Source of the DNA: Symbiodinium sp. CCMP2592
Taxonomy: Eukaryota; Sar; Dinophyceae; Suessiales; Symbiodiniaceae
NCBI GenBank assembly: GCA_905221615.1
Contig: CAJNDT010005479.1
Coordinates: forward strand, 62,001 to 126,000
Length of the DNA stretch: 64,000 nucleotides
Direction of reading: 5' to 3'
Shown piece by piece: positions 11,110-21,916 of the stretch; the first letter of the stretch is position 1, and each line of letters opens with the position of its first letter. A program made the translations under genes and the position numbers. Under the pieces are notes generated by a model, which saw only the letters and a program-made list of their open reading frames with translations, did no database searches and was not told the origin of the DNA.

Positions 11110-11405
11110 ACTGGCACCCAGGCACTTCTTCTTGAAACCGGGGGGGGCGCGCCTCCGCAGCCTCCGCTGCGGCGTGCAAAGCGGCAGAGGCAGCAGAGTC
11201 GACCTCGCGGATTGCGGCCTCCAGGCTGAGATGAAACAGAAACGTGCAGCGAAGCCTAAGCTGCCCCAAAGAAAAAGGGCCCGGGGCCCGAACCACAGCA
11301 GAAACCTGAAGCTGCAAAAGCCGTAAGTCACCAAGACAGCCTCGCTGGCCAACTGCATCTCGACTCGCTGCGCTTCCATCTGCTGTCGAACCATCTCCTG
11401 AGACT
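11110..11405 (-). CDS. Coiled-coil exons of the left gene (partial)
   Basis: About 11405-11325 reads EMVRQQMEAQRVEMQLASEA and ends at a GTGACT donor-like site. About 11240-11130 reads LEAAIREVDSAASAALHAAA, then EAAEA. These are Ala/Glu-rich amphipathic helices in different frames, consistent with two exons. Confidence 0.6.
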
Positions 11406-11434
11406 GAGACCAGCTTTAGCAGCCCTTGCTGCGC

Positions 11435-11705
11435 ACTTGACTCAATCTGCAAAGTCTGGGATGGCAGCATTGTCGCTGAGGGCTTTCTGCAGTGCCTTGA
11501 AATGTCTTCGCACATGATGGAGTTACAATGTGCTCTTCGTGCATCGAGCACCTCCTCAGCCTTTAGCTGTCGCTCGAAGGCATCGCGGTGCTCTTCCTGC
11601 CACAAGGAAGATGCTGCAACTGTAGGCTCCGGTAGCAGCTGACGCTCTCACAGTGGGAAGCTCCTGCAGCATCTGACGCTCCTGTGCCACAGCCTCGGCT
11701 GGGGC
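11435..11705 (-). CDS. Coiled-coil exons of the left gene (partial)
   Basis: Three helical segments. About 11705-11645: PAEAVAQERQMLQELP. About 11605-11520: EEHRDAFERQLKAEEVLDAR. About 11495-11440 in a shifted frame: HFKALQKALSDNAAIPDFAD. A typical coil composition throughout. Confidence 0.6.
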
Positions 11706-11794
11706 GGACACGAAATGAAACACGATAAGGCATGCACAATTATGCACTGCTCGATTTTTACGAGACAGCTTCTCCGACTCTACGTGCTCTCAGG

Positions 11795-12160
11795 GGAGGT
11801 TCGACTGACTTTCGAGCTTACTTTGCAGCTGCCAGGAAGCTCGGAGTTCAGCTTCTAGGTGCTGGACCTGCCCGTGCTGTGCAATGAGAGAAATCTGTGT
11901 GCTCAGAAGGACATGCACAGCGCCATATAAACTGTCAAGCTTGCCACGAAACAACTCTGCGAGACAGCAACTGATAACAAGTACCACTACGTCGAACATA
12001 TACGTCGCAGTGTTCTTGCACTGTCCTTGCTTTGCACCTCGGCTCGCAGCTCGTCGACGTCAACTTGGAGCGAAGCGCTCTGTACAACACCATCTCGAAG
12101 CACAGAGACCCTGCGCATGAGCTTCTTGCAAGATGCAGCACATGCAGCAGCTGCGAAGCA
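11795..12160 (-). CDS. Coiled-coil exons of the left gene (partial)
   Basis: About 12150-12015 reads CKKLMRRVSVLRDGVVQSAS, then LQVDVDELRAEVQSKD. About 11965-11795 reads LAELFRGKLDSLYGAVHVLL, then a second helix ending HLEAELRASWQLQSKLESQ. Both are long amphipathic helices on the minus strand. Confidence 0.65.
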
Positions 12161-12235
12161 ACATGTTACGGACAATGATGAGTGTGACATGTCACTGGCG
12201 GAGCCTTGTGCCCCACCGCCCGTACGTCCGTGCGT

Positions 12236-12538
12236 TTTTCCGAACGTGTGTCCGTCTGTCTGTCTCTCTCCGTCTCTCCGTCTCTCCATCTCTCTGCCTC
12301 TCTCAGGCGCATCAAGCCCCCGGGACCCGGGACACTTGGGCCGCCCCGGGTGTGAAAGCCAAAAAAGGTGTTTGCAATCGTGAAGGCTACGGCCATACAG
12401 CCGTCTCTCTGTCTGTCTGCCTCCTGTGGGTGTGTCTCCGTCTTTCTGTCTCGCCCTGCGTCTCTGTCTCAACTGCCGCCTTCTGTGAAACTGCTTGTGC
12501 TTGAGTCTCTGTCACCTCTGTGTCTTTGCTTTGTGTGT

Positions 12539-12574
<36 letters not shown>

Positions 12575-12580
12575 TAGGAG
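12236..12580. repeat. Pyrimidine-rich repeat tract (GTCTCTCC units, then (TC)n)
   Basis: Blocks of GTCTCTCC/GTCTGTCT at 12245-12310 and 12405-12470. A clean (TC)n run follows at about 12541-12572. Strong strand asymmetry. Probably intronic. Confidence 0.85.
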
Positions 12581-12839
12581 AAGACAGGAACTTGGGACCC
12601 CCTGGAAATATGACCCCCCGCAAGGCCTCTTCCCCTGCTCTGTCTTGAAACTCTTCCGGTCCCGACGTGCAGATGGTGCTGGATTGAAACGTCCATGTCC
12701 GTGTGCTTGTGTCTGCATATCCGTCAATGTTCCGTGCGAGGCACGCGGCTCCGGCTTCGTCAGAAAGGCTGCGGGAGATCATGGAGCCTCACATAACGGC
12801 AGTTGTTGTGAAGTGTCGGAGACCAGCTCTGAACACTCA

Positions 12840-13013
12840 CGGCCCAGGCACGCTGGGTCTCCATCGCCAAGAGCTCAGCGGCAAGCCGGGAGGTCTCCTA
12901 GCAGCCGGAGTCGGGGTCTCCTTCCCGGTCCCTTTTTCGCTTGTTCGCTCCATTCTGCCCTTCGGTCCTCGGCTGCCAGATTGCTCGCAGCCTCAGCCTC
13001 AGCCTTCAGCGCA
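12840..13013 (-). CDS. Coiled-coil exons of the left gene with a clear GT donor
   Basis: About 13013-12935 reads AALKAEAEAASNLAAEDRRA, then EWSEQ. About 12897-12842 starts after CTGCTAG and reads ETSRLAAELLAMETQRAWA, ending directly at GTGAGT, a consensus donor. A very short intron (about 30-45 nt) between the two is implied by the frame change. This donor fixes the strand of the whole coil series. Confidence 0.7.
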
Positions 13014-13059
13014 GCGGAGTTTCGGGATGTTCCGTTGCAGTGCTACGCCCCGCCTTCAG

Positions 13060-13396
13060 CGCAGCGCCTTTGCGGTCCCAGGATTCCAGCTCGCAGGCTG
13101 CGGTCTGGACAAGGAAGCTTTGCAGGACAGTTTGGAAGAACTACACTGCCAACTCGATCTCCCGGCCTCCTTGCTAGATGCCAAGTGTGCCTGCAGGTGC
13201 TGTATTTTGTCCTGCATAGTGTTACAAGTAACAGGAGATGACTCAAAAAAGTGCAGAAGCTGCAACAGAAGCACCACAAGTACTGCAACACGTCCTCTGT
13301 CTTCGCGGCCTCCGACACGGCAGCAGCCTCTACTTGGGCAAGCCGCGTAGACATAGTGCTTGTCAGCGTTGCCAGCGCAGCCTCCCAGGAAGCTCA
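13060..13396 (-). CDS. Coiled-coil exons of the left gene (partial)
   Basis: About 13396-13295 reads EAALATLTSTMSTRLAQVEA, then AAVSEAAKTED, an unmistakable amphipathic helix. About 13200-13145 reads LQHLQAHLASSKEAGR. About 13115-13060, in another frame, reads ACELESWDRKGAALKAG. Confidence 0.65.
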
Positions 13397-13939
13397 TAGA
13401 TCTGGCTTCGCGGGCAGCGCAGGATCCCTCCCGATTCGAAACCAGAACCATACCTTGTTCATGAACAAACAAGGACTCATCCGCAAAACTCTGTCCGAGC
13501 TAAAGTCGACCAGACCGTGAAATCCTGCCTTGCTGCTGTCCAGCCACTCTCGCACATCAATGGACGCTGCAGCGTGCTGCGTCCTGGAGCCGTGCTGTCA
13601 TGGGGCTGGCAAATGCGTCAGCTGTCGAAGAATTGTCGGTCAGGCTCAAACGAAGAGTAGGCTCTGATCGTTTCATGCCCGTCCTGAGCCTCGCAATCTC
13701 CACCTGCGTCGTAGCCAGCTGTTCCTAAGCACACAGTGACTCGTGCCTAGATTCCACCGGACATTGATGTACAACCTTTGCGGTTATTCACCACCACGTC
13801 TTGCAGTGGACTAGCCCCGCTCACGAAAGCCCTGCTCACTGCATGCTAGGGTCTCGCATCGACTGCAACTTCGACCGAAGGGTATCCTGACCGGTGAGTT
13901 CTGCGAAGACGGACACATCACAAAAGCTCAGCAGAAAGC

Positions 13940-14197
13940 TCAACTTCCATCCTGCTCAAAGTGCAACGACGGAACTACGTCCTGCTCAGTGCGGAAGAAA
14001 GCGTGGCTGCGGCTCCGCAGATCCTCGCAACATCGATGCAACATCGGAGCACGATCTCGACTCGACGCCGCCATTGGATCCTCGAAGTTCGCTTCAAGCT
14101 CCATCTCCCGCGTGGCCTGGCACAGCTTCAACTCGCAGACAGACTCTCCAATCTGCATGCTCAAGCTGCTGGTGACCTGATCTCGCTTGAGCTGCAA
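13940..14197 (-). CDS. Coiled-coil exon of the left gene (partial)
   Basis: Reads QLKRDQVTSSLSMQIGESVC, then ELKLCQATREMELEANFEDP. The polar second half of the frame may be intron. The region from 13400 to 13940 holds no exon that could be read with confidence. Confidence 0.55.
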   Translation of the reverse strand: MQLKRDQVTSSLSMQIGESVCELKLCQATREMELEANFEDPMAASSRDRAPMLHRCCEDLRSRSHAFFRTEQDVVPSLHFEQDGS

Positions 14198-14434
14198 AAC
14201 GATCTGATCTGTAGAGCCCTGGCTTTGCGAACGAGACCTGGGCAGATGGCCAGTAGTCGTGGGTACATCAGGATCGAACTTCCTACCCAGACCATGCTCG
14301 GCAATGTGTCGATCGCATGATGCTCCGAGTCCCCCGCTCTGTCAACAGCACCATCCTCATGCAAATGCCACAGCACTTTCTTCATGAAGTGGAACACAGC
14401 GCAATGGAGACGGCAAAGCTATGCGAACTAACGA

Positions 14435-14693
14435 ATATTGCCTGAGACTTGTGCCAAGCGGCTGCTGCTGCCTGGTCAATACCTCCTGCAGCCGGCTCTC
14501 CGCATCTGCTGATGCTGCGACCTCTGAGTTCAGCTCCTGTTTGCCCGAGCCAGAAATCGCACACCAGCTTCCGTCTGCTCTCCCCGCTCCCCTTTCCCTC
14601 CCACTCCTCCTTTCGAGCAGTTTGCCTGTCCACTTCCTTGCTGAGGGCAGCGTGCCGTTTCTGCACCTCTCGCAAACTGCTGACACTGAACAT
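14435..14693 (-). CDS. Coiled-coil exons, most 5' readable part of the left gene
   Basis: About 14690-14600 reads SLREVQKRHAALSKEVDRQT, then ARKEEW. About 14535-14435, in another frame after AAACAG, reads ELNSEVAASADAESRLQEVL, then TRQQQ. The first exon and promoter of the gene were not found; they probably lie between here and 16.9 kb. Confidence 0.6.
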
Positions 14694-15227
14694 TAATTAC
14701 GTGGAACGCCAACTGCGGAGGGACTCTCAGGAGTGTGCAGAAGCGAGGGAAGCAGCCAAAGCAGCGAAAGTCGCCGCCTCATAAACCACAGCAGCTCAAC
14801 ATTCTCGGTCGGCTTGCTCGACAATTGAACAAATCCCTCAGAGGCACCGCAAATGCCTGAAGAGCACCTCTGAATAAACTGGTCCCGGCCACCGTCGCAC
14901 TGTTGCCGGGCGCACGTGCTACCCGAAGCTGGTCCTTGGCTACCGGAAGACACAACATACCCTTCCTCGTTATTTCAGTACTATGCTTCTATCACTGTCA
15001 CTGATGTTCATGTCTGCGTTTTCAAAGTGTTCCTGCTGTTGTTGCTGTTAGCACTCTCAATGCTATGCTTGCTGTTACCTCTGTCATTTCTATAGCTGCT
15101 GCTGCTGCTCCTATACCATTATAACCATCATTCTGACCATCCTCACCGTGCTTAGCGCTACTGCGCAGAACTAGTACTACGGTACGTGCCCTGAGCCATG
15201 TGTATCATTCATTATAGCTACTAGTAT

Positions 15228-15305
15228 TAGTTGGGTGGGGGTGGGGACGCGGTGGTGGTGGGCGGGGGTGTGGGGGTGGCATGGTGGCGGCGGCGATGGC
15301 GGGCG
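15228..15305 (+). repeat. G-rich GGGTGG/GGTGGC tract
   Basis: About 78 bp with many runs of three to five G separated by short spacers on the plus strand, then GGCGGCGATGG units. Such spacing fits intramolecular G-quadruplex formation (inference). The minus strand encodes only Pro/Thr/His artefacts. Confidence 0.8.
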
Positions 15306-16041
15306 GTCTGGCAGGGCTCAGGTGCTGCCGGTTCCCGAGAACGCAACTCGAATACTTGGATCACTCTCCTGGATTTTGAAACGGGGCAACCATGAAAGCT
15401 CTCACCGCCAAGCAGCTTAAGACACATCTCAAGCACACTTGCCAAGCCGATTGACTTAGCACAAACTTGGTCTTCTCCTAACACTGCAGGCCTTGCGGGT
15501 TCAGGAAGCTGGCAGCTTAGGCACCACTCATGCAAAGCTAAGCACAGATATCAGAAAAGGGGCTTGCACTTCGTCACAGAACTGCCAGACCCGTCGAAGT
15601 AGCCATCCTCCAGAGCAGACCAGAATGCAGATTCTGGGTTTGGCGTTTGGGATTGAAGTATTCTGGGGTTTCGCGCTCTTATCACACCCGACAGCAGCAG
15701 AGGCTCACATCTGGACACCTGTTTCGCACAAGGCTTGCTTCAAGTCCTTCAGCCATGTCCTCCTCGGGCAGGTCGCTTCGACAGGCCTCCTCGCGAGGCC
15801 CAAGCATCTACTTTGGGATGTTCTCGGCACTGCCCGTCCGGCACCGTGGTGGATTCATCATAGGAACCATCACAGTTTCGCCGCATTCTCAACAGCTACA
15901 CTAGATGAAAAGCACTTCGATGCTTTTCCCTAGTTGGCATCTGGAAATGCATGCAGTACTCTGTACATCGAAGTCGGCAGTAGAATCACCGCTAGTTGGT
16001 GTGACTGTATTCAAGCCATGCATTCACTCGCACATATGCAC

Positions 16042-16114
16042 ACATGGATGGATGGATGGATGGATGGATGGATGGATGGATGCATGGATGGATGGATGGA
16101 TGGATGGATGGATG
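16042..16114. repeat. (GGAT)n tetranucleotide microsatellite
   Basis: Seventeen or so ATGG/GGAT units with one ATGC interruption near 16080. Frames over it read M-D-G-W repeats and are artefacts. Confidence 0.97.
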
Positions 16115-17023
16115 GGACGGCTGCAGGGCGCTCTGGCCAAAAGGAAAACTCAACAGTGCCACACATGCACACAGGTTCACTCATGCAGAGGCCTCCAGTC
16201 CTTCAAACGAAGAATGGAGATGTTGAGAGACTGAGACAGCGCTTCCAGAATGCACTTGGCATCCTCCTGAGGCACGGAGCAGAACAAACCAGAGCTACTC
16301 CTGTCCTGCTGCATGTGAGCTCAGCAGAGACATGCTAGAACCTTCTTGATTCTAACATTGACAGGCGCATACCGAAACACAACAACAGATTCCCATCCTT
16401 GGCTCCAGCTTCCCCGGCGATGCGCTGCTGCAGAGACTGGCCCGGGAAGTGCAACACACAGCGCAAAAAAAGTGAGTGCTAATTAGCTGCCACTGCTGTG
16501 TCCACTGCCATGGTCCCCGAACTTCAGGCGAGCTCTCAGGTGCAACTCGTGGGACCGTAGGAGATGCTAGCTGGAGGGCTTCGGGGTGATACACGCCGCC
16601 CCGTGCTGAAGCAACTGTAAGCGCAAACACCTCCAGGCAGGAGGGCTGAAAAGCTGTCGACAATGACCTTCACATGCTGCACATGCGCACAGAACGCGCA
16701 CGGCGACATTGACATGATTGACGGGGTCTCTTCTCTGCCCTACTGACGTCACCATATACTGATGGGGATTCAGGTCATCAACGGCTTCTTGAACTTCATG
16801 TCTGCTTCGGTGTCCGACAAATCTGACTTGAGACTTCCACTCCGCAGCCACGGGCGATCTGGAGGTCAGAAACTCGCCACGACCGAACCTGCATCCAAGC
16901 ACCCCCTCTCAAATTGCCACTTTGGTGACAATACACCCTGCAGTCATCGGCTGATATGCCACAGTCTGCAAAAACTGGCTCCAGCCTCCTGGAAGCGGAA
17001 TGTGGTAGAACAAGCTACTCCCA

Positions 17024-17090
17024 AACCCTAAAACCCTAAACCCTAAACCCTAAACCCCTAAACCCTAAACTCCTAGACCCTAAACCCTAA
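17024..17090. repeat. Interstitial telomere-type repeat, CCCTAAA units
   Basis: About nine units of CCCTAAA with one-base variants (CCCCTAAA, CCTAGACC). This is the complement of the TTTAGGG plant/dinoflagellate-type telomere repeat. A short unit of the opposite strand, GGGTTTAGGGTTTA, lies at about 17257-17271. The array is internal, not at a molecule end in this window. Confidence 0.93.
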
Positions 17091-17099
17091 TCCGGATCT

Positions 17100-17875
17100 C
17101 TGGCGCAGCCCGAGGAGCCGAGTCTCACCAGGCCGGGGCAGCGGCGGCAGAGGCGCCGGAGCCACGAGCGGCTCCTGAGAACGGGGCCCAAGACTTGTAC
17201 TCTCGGCAATTTTTTAAATACTCGCACCTTTTCCTCCTGCCACAATGTGTTAGTCCTGGGTTTAGGGTTTACAGAAGGTTGAAGTAGCTTACAACAGGAT
17301 CCCATCTTCCTATGCTTTTAAGTAGTAGTGTACTATGAGATGGTAGATTCCTTCCTTAGAGTGAGTATTAGTGTTGATACTAGGATTAGTAGTAGGGTCA
17401 ATCTTGCGGATAAAAGCTTGACGGTATGATCATGTTCTTTCGTGGTAGAACACTGCAAATCCTATAGCACTGAAAATCCTAAAAATAAAGATTCGACTCG
17501 GGGCCGAAGCACTGAGACGTTCGCTCTTTCCCTCCAGGAACCTCTTTCGCCTCTGCATTGATACTGTAATCCCCTCCCCGGTGACCCACCCCCCCGCTTA
17601 AGTGGCCACTGAACCCACCCCGCCCCGCCTCTTAAAAATTGGCTTGCAAGCACTTTCAAGTTGACAAACAAGCAAAGGTGCTCGACCCTCCAGCCCGCCG
17701 CCCCGCCCCGCCCCAGCTCCCACCCGGCGCAAGCACCCCGCGCAACATTTGTGGCAAAGCGTTTACAATTATGAGAACACTGGGGCCATACAACACTCGC
17801 CCGGTAAACAAAAACTGGGAGACTTTCAATACGACTGATACTAACTCTCACTATCTCTCACTCTAACACTAGTAT
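17100..17875. other. GC-rich intergenic region between divergent genes
   Basis: 17100-17200 is GC-rich with GGCGGCAGAGGCGCC-like sequence. 17570-17720 contains C-rich CCCGCCCCGCCCC-like blocks on the plus strand. 17340-17400 and 17836-17876 carry similar AT-rich GAGTGAG/CTCACTCTAACACTAG sequence in opposite orientation. No convincing exon. It lies between the putative 5' end of the minus-strand coil gene and the plus-strand start at 17903, so it may hold divergent promoters (inference). Confidence 0.45.
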
Positions 17876-17902
17876 TTGACATTGATAAACAGATTCTTAG
17901 CC

Positions 17903-18598
17903 ATGGAAAGGAAGAAGGCAAAGTTCAATCTCTGGAAGACTGATGCGAATACCGGAGAGATCGCGCCTGGCCCTGCATCGGCGCCGCTGCCCAGTCTCGC
18001 CGGAGGCGAGGATTACATGAAGGGCGGCGACTCACAGAATCTGTGTGACTTCGGGATTCTAGAGGTTTGGGGTAGAAAGTCTAGTGCATCTAGGACAGAA
18101 TCTGTGCATTTTTGGAGGGCCCTTTTCCATCCGCCGAGGTTAGCATGAAGAACTCCCAATTCAGAGGAGCCTATTGGCCACGGCACTCGGATTAAACCCG
18201 AAAGCTACAACTCAGACATGAAGCCTCACTACCTTGGCACTCAGCTGAGATGCACCCCAAGAACCTAACCAGACTGTGGGGCTTAGGGTCTCGGGCCCTA
18301 AAGGACTTGCTTGAGGTTTTCAGACGTGACGCACACTTCGAGCCCCGACGGTGAGAAGCGAATCAAACTGCAGCTGCACTCTGCTCCCATGGCCAGAGAT
18401 GTAGAACACATCTGCTCCAGGCTTGAAGAGTTCTGGGAGACCTGGAGTTTGAGGCTTTCCAATTTCATGGGCTGGCAAAGTCTAGAAAGCTTCCTTTGAG
18501 AATGCAATGTCGCAGGGCTCGCCGTCAGAAAATTGCGGGTTGAAAAGGAGGCAGCCCGGCAAGCACTGAACGAGTCCGAGCCGAACCGGGCGCCATGA
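17903..18598 (+). CDS. Small plus-strand gene, three candidate exons, unknown function
   Basis: Exon 1 starts at an ATG at 17903 and reads MERKKAKFNLWKTDANTGEI, then a Pro/Ala/Gly linker. It is open to CTAGAG at 18064 followed by GTTTGG. A second helical segment at about 18356-18475 reads KRIKLQLHSAPMARDVEHIC, then SRLEEFWETWSLRLSN. A third at about 18530-18598 reads LRVEKEAARQALNESEPNRA and ends at a TGA at 18596-18598. Exon 1 has GC-rich third positions. The protein would be about 110-130 residues, basic and helical; no family recognised. It converges on the SDR gene, which ends at 18759. The minus strand of exon 2 also has an open frame, so that exon is less sure. Confidence 0.45.
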
Positions 18599-18758
18599 AA
18601 ATTGGGCGGTTGCTAAGCAAGCAGTTGCAATAAGCCCCGGCGTGTGCAATGCCAACGAGTACAGACCACAATCTATTTTTCGATGTGCACTCCGTGAGTT
18701 GAGACTATCTGCACATAGCCAGGAGAATCAGATTAAATATATTTCAGGGGCACGCACT

Positions 18759-21700
18759 TTAGGATACCTTCTTCTCTAGCTCTTCCATCTCAGGGAAGCG
18801 CTGAACCCCGGCAACACCTGCAAAGACGATGCTTGTTGAAGCATGCTGAGGGTTGTTGAAACGTTCTGGTGGTCGCCATGGTGCATGTACGTCTTATGTA
18901 TCTCTTCACGCGTCTTGCTACCCCGTGCGAGATGGTGCATGTTGCAAGCACCTTCGTCCTCAAGTGCAGCGACGATGGCTTTCGATAGAGTGAAGACCGT
19001 GACCTGCAGACTCGTGTATTCATGCCTGTCAGTGCCGATGCTTTCGGGGAAGCCGGCTTCCATATGAGCCAAGCCGCCGTTTTGTCAACGAACGGAACAC
19101 CAACTGCGTTGAGCAGGTTGAAAACCGGAATGACGGGCCTCACAACTCATCTGGGCAATACTAGCGCCGACTGCAAGCATGCTGTCGCCAAGCACCATCC
19201 GAGCGCAAGGCAGAACGTCGAACTTGGTCCAGCTCCAAATCAGGGATGGCCTTGCATGTGCACTGCATCGCAAGGAAAGTAGGCACGGCACACATGCTAA
19301 AAGAGGAACACGACATGCACACCTGTCGCCACTTGTGCGCACAGCACGGAGAGGTCCGTGCCCAAACCGGATATAACCGGACGATGGGCGCATCAAGCCG
19401 ACGCGGCGAAGGCAGAATAAGCGGCTTTGCAAACCAAGGCCATTCCGCGGAGAGCCGCAACGAGACGGCGATGGTGTCATCGAGCAAACGGTTGAGCTGT
19501 GGCACGAGAAGGATGCAGACTCGCTCCGTGAAGCGTGATGTGACGTGCAGCTCGGTCGATCTTCCTCTCCGATGAGAAGCATGCGCACCACCCATTCCGT
19601 CCATGATCCGCCAGTCTCCGAGGACCTAAAGCGAGCCTGCGTGCATGATGTCGACCTAGTCGCGGTTGCTACCAGTGCCCAACAAAGCCTGTGAGAAGAG
19701 GAGCAGAACCTCCCGAAATCTTGAGAGTCATGACGGGGCCGAACATCTTGGACGAGCTCGCCCAGCCCCGAACTCAGCGACGAAAGTGGCCTAAAGAGTT
19801 CGGACCGAGTCGAAACAGGTTTCTTACAGAGCTGCAGGCAGCGGCACTAGCCGTGTCCAAATTGCCGAATGCGGTGTCATCAATGCAAACCCTGAGTGCA
19901 AAAGCCTGGTTTCTGTTCTGACCGAAACCTTCGACGCCCAATGCCAGTCGTCCACTTGGCACTTTCCCCAGTGGCGAGAAGGCACCTTCGTGTACGCCAA
20001 GCGTCGGCTCGAGCCGAAAGCACTGTTAGTCGGCTCGAACCCGACCTAACCCTCGAGCGTTTGGCTACAAATCCGAAGCCTTGGACCATGTGCTGGACAT
20101 CATCCATGCAAGCCCTGCGACCCGGCCTGAAGATGGCGGACCTGATGGCATCCGTGCTCGAGGCAAGCTCGCTCTCAACAGCACGCTTGGCCACCAGGTA
20201 CTCCTTCGAACCACAAAGCCAGTCAGGCTTTGTCGATGAGCCTGTGAACCTGCTATGGCTTTCTGACGCGTCTCTCCCCAATATTTATTGCAAAACGCTT
20301 CTCCCGGGCCTACAGGTTCTCGAGCCTTGGGCCCAAGGTGCCCTAAGTCGATTTCAACGACCTTTATGTGCTTTGCCCGCTGTGAAGTCCTTGAGCCAGG
20401 CAGGCGCCACCTTCTCCACCTGGTCGTCTGCTCTCCGCGTGAGACATGGACGAACCACTTGACAATGTGGATCGATGAAGACCAGGCTCTGCATATTGCC
20501 CTGCCTCCGGACCGAGCGCCACATCCGGCCATCCTGCCTGGAAAGGAGCCATAAGAGCAGTGGAAGCAGAAAGCAAGCGTTTGGTGAGCATCCAGACCAG
20601 CCCGCCACCAAGTTGAAAAAGCACCAAAGCAAAAAAGCAGCCTGTGTCACTATCTCAACATATGCGCACTACGGCCTCTGCCGCCGAGACGAACATCATT
20701 GGCATTGGCGGAGAAAAGGGCCTTACCAGCCATGCAAGCTTATTCAGCCCAGTTATCCTGCAACACACTGGAATCAAGCATTCACTGCATAATCATGTCT
20801 GAACAGTGGTGTTCGGCTATTTCCGGTCAGCTGCACTAACTACCCGCATAAAATCCAGAGATGAACATCCCGCTTGAACGACCTGGACAACCGGCCGCAG
20901 AGGTATCATGCCTGCCCATGACATCGAGAGCCAGACATGCGGATGCGACCTTTGATCGCGTTGATGACGTTGAAGGCCTGAGCCACCGATGAACATCCTT
21001 CACTCCTTTCCATCTGGAAATGCCCCCCCCAGACCCCCGCAGTTTAACAGCGGATCTTTCCAACATAGCCATGTGAAATGCTCAGTACTTCACTGTCTGG
21101 CGGGTGATTTTGTCGTAGGTGCTTGAGTCGTCCGGGGTGGATCCAGATCCACTGACCTGATCCAAAACACATGCACACACGGCGTGGCTTTCATGCACTG
21201 GCTGTGGATCCGACCACGAGGTTGAGGTTTGTGAGCCCGCTGTTCACATCAAACAGCAAGCCGATGGCCTTGTGAAAAGCAGCTGGGAAACATGTCACTT
21301 ACTGTATTTGGCAAGTGCGATCGATGCGAAGCTTGCTCCAAAGCAGCCGCTGGGATCCCGACATGGACAACGGCATCCGCTTCGCCTGAGAAGTGAAGGA
21401 GAACCATGGAAATCCTAGGACATCGCTGCATCCACCCTGACAAATGACGAACGATGCCCAAAAAATCGTTCTAGCTTTGGGCTCCCGGTGGCACCTACAA
21501 CGTTCTGCACCGTCGAAGAGTCGGCAGCATCTCCCTGCGCAGCGGATCGTGGAACACTACTGTATTCTCTCCAGGTCTGAGAAGCCGTTCCGGGCCTTCA
21601 CCCACTTTACCTGATCAAGCTCTGCGTTGCCAGGCTCAGGGTTCTCACCACGTCGGCTGAGCGATGTGACCTCGCATGGACACCCGACATCTTCAATGTA

Positions 21701-21916
21701 GGCAGGGTCTGGACTACCACGACTGGGGGCCTGGAAGCCTCTTTGCACAGCCAGCCTGCAGACCTGCAGCAGGAGGTCACTGTCGAAGCTGCGGGCACAC
21801 TAGCCACAACTGAACACCTCATATTATAAAGGGAGGTGACCTCACGCCCGACATAGCCGTTGCCACCGAGGACCAACAGACGTTTGCCGGCCTGGGTAGT
21901 CTCAAAGCTGAGAATT
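18759..21916 (-). CDS. COQ11-like atypical short-chain dehydrogenase (NAD(P)-binding epimerase family)
   Basis: This is the best-resolved gene. Spliced in order it begins KRLLVLGGNGYVGRE, a Rossmann nucleotide-binding motif (GGNGYVG). Next come VCRLAVQRGFQ, VTSLSRRGENP...VKWVK, GDAADSSTVQNVVG, EADAVVH, AIGLLFDVNSGLTNLNL, VSGSGSTPDDSSTYDKITRQ, AFNVINAIK, PMMFVSAAE, AGWPDVALGPE, VEKVAPAWLK and EYLVAKRAVESELAS...FRPG. After a gap come PVIPVFNLLNAVGVPFVDKT, SKAIVAALEDEG and VAGVQRFPEMEELEKKVS, then TAA at 18761-18759. YLVAK supplies the SDR YxxxK catalytic pair. Known family: COQ11 and its plant relatives, NAD-epimerase-like proteins linked to ubiquinone synthesis in mitochondria. Exons by position: 21916-21841, 21763-21731, 21670-21596, 21534-21495, 21385-21363, 21268-21218, 21156-21094, 20977-~20951, ~20720-20676, 20537-20505, 20419-20390, 20203-20122, ~19138-19078, 19003-18952, 18817-18759. 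The N-terminal exon and the exon(s) between 20122 and 19138 are unresolved. Confidence 0.85.

Larger units (their letters stand above)
14950..16980. other. Mostly non-coding or unresolved stretch
   Basis: 14990-15150 is degenerate TGCTGT/TGCTGC and AT-mixed sequence. 15228-15305 is G-rich. Between 15310 and 16980 there are frames on both strands of 60-145 codons, but none is convincing. Short helical strings such as [13 protein letters not shown] (plus, about 16220) and a Lys-rich minus segment near 16800 cannot be assigned. The 5' end of the left coiled-coil gene is expected here. Confidence 0.4.

Noticed and set aside
16042-16114. Regular short repeats that could be taken for a CRISPR array
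   Set aside because: The unit is a 4-bp tandem repeat without spacers, and the context is eukaryotic.
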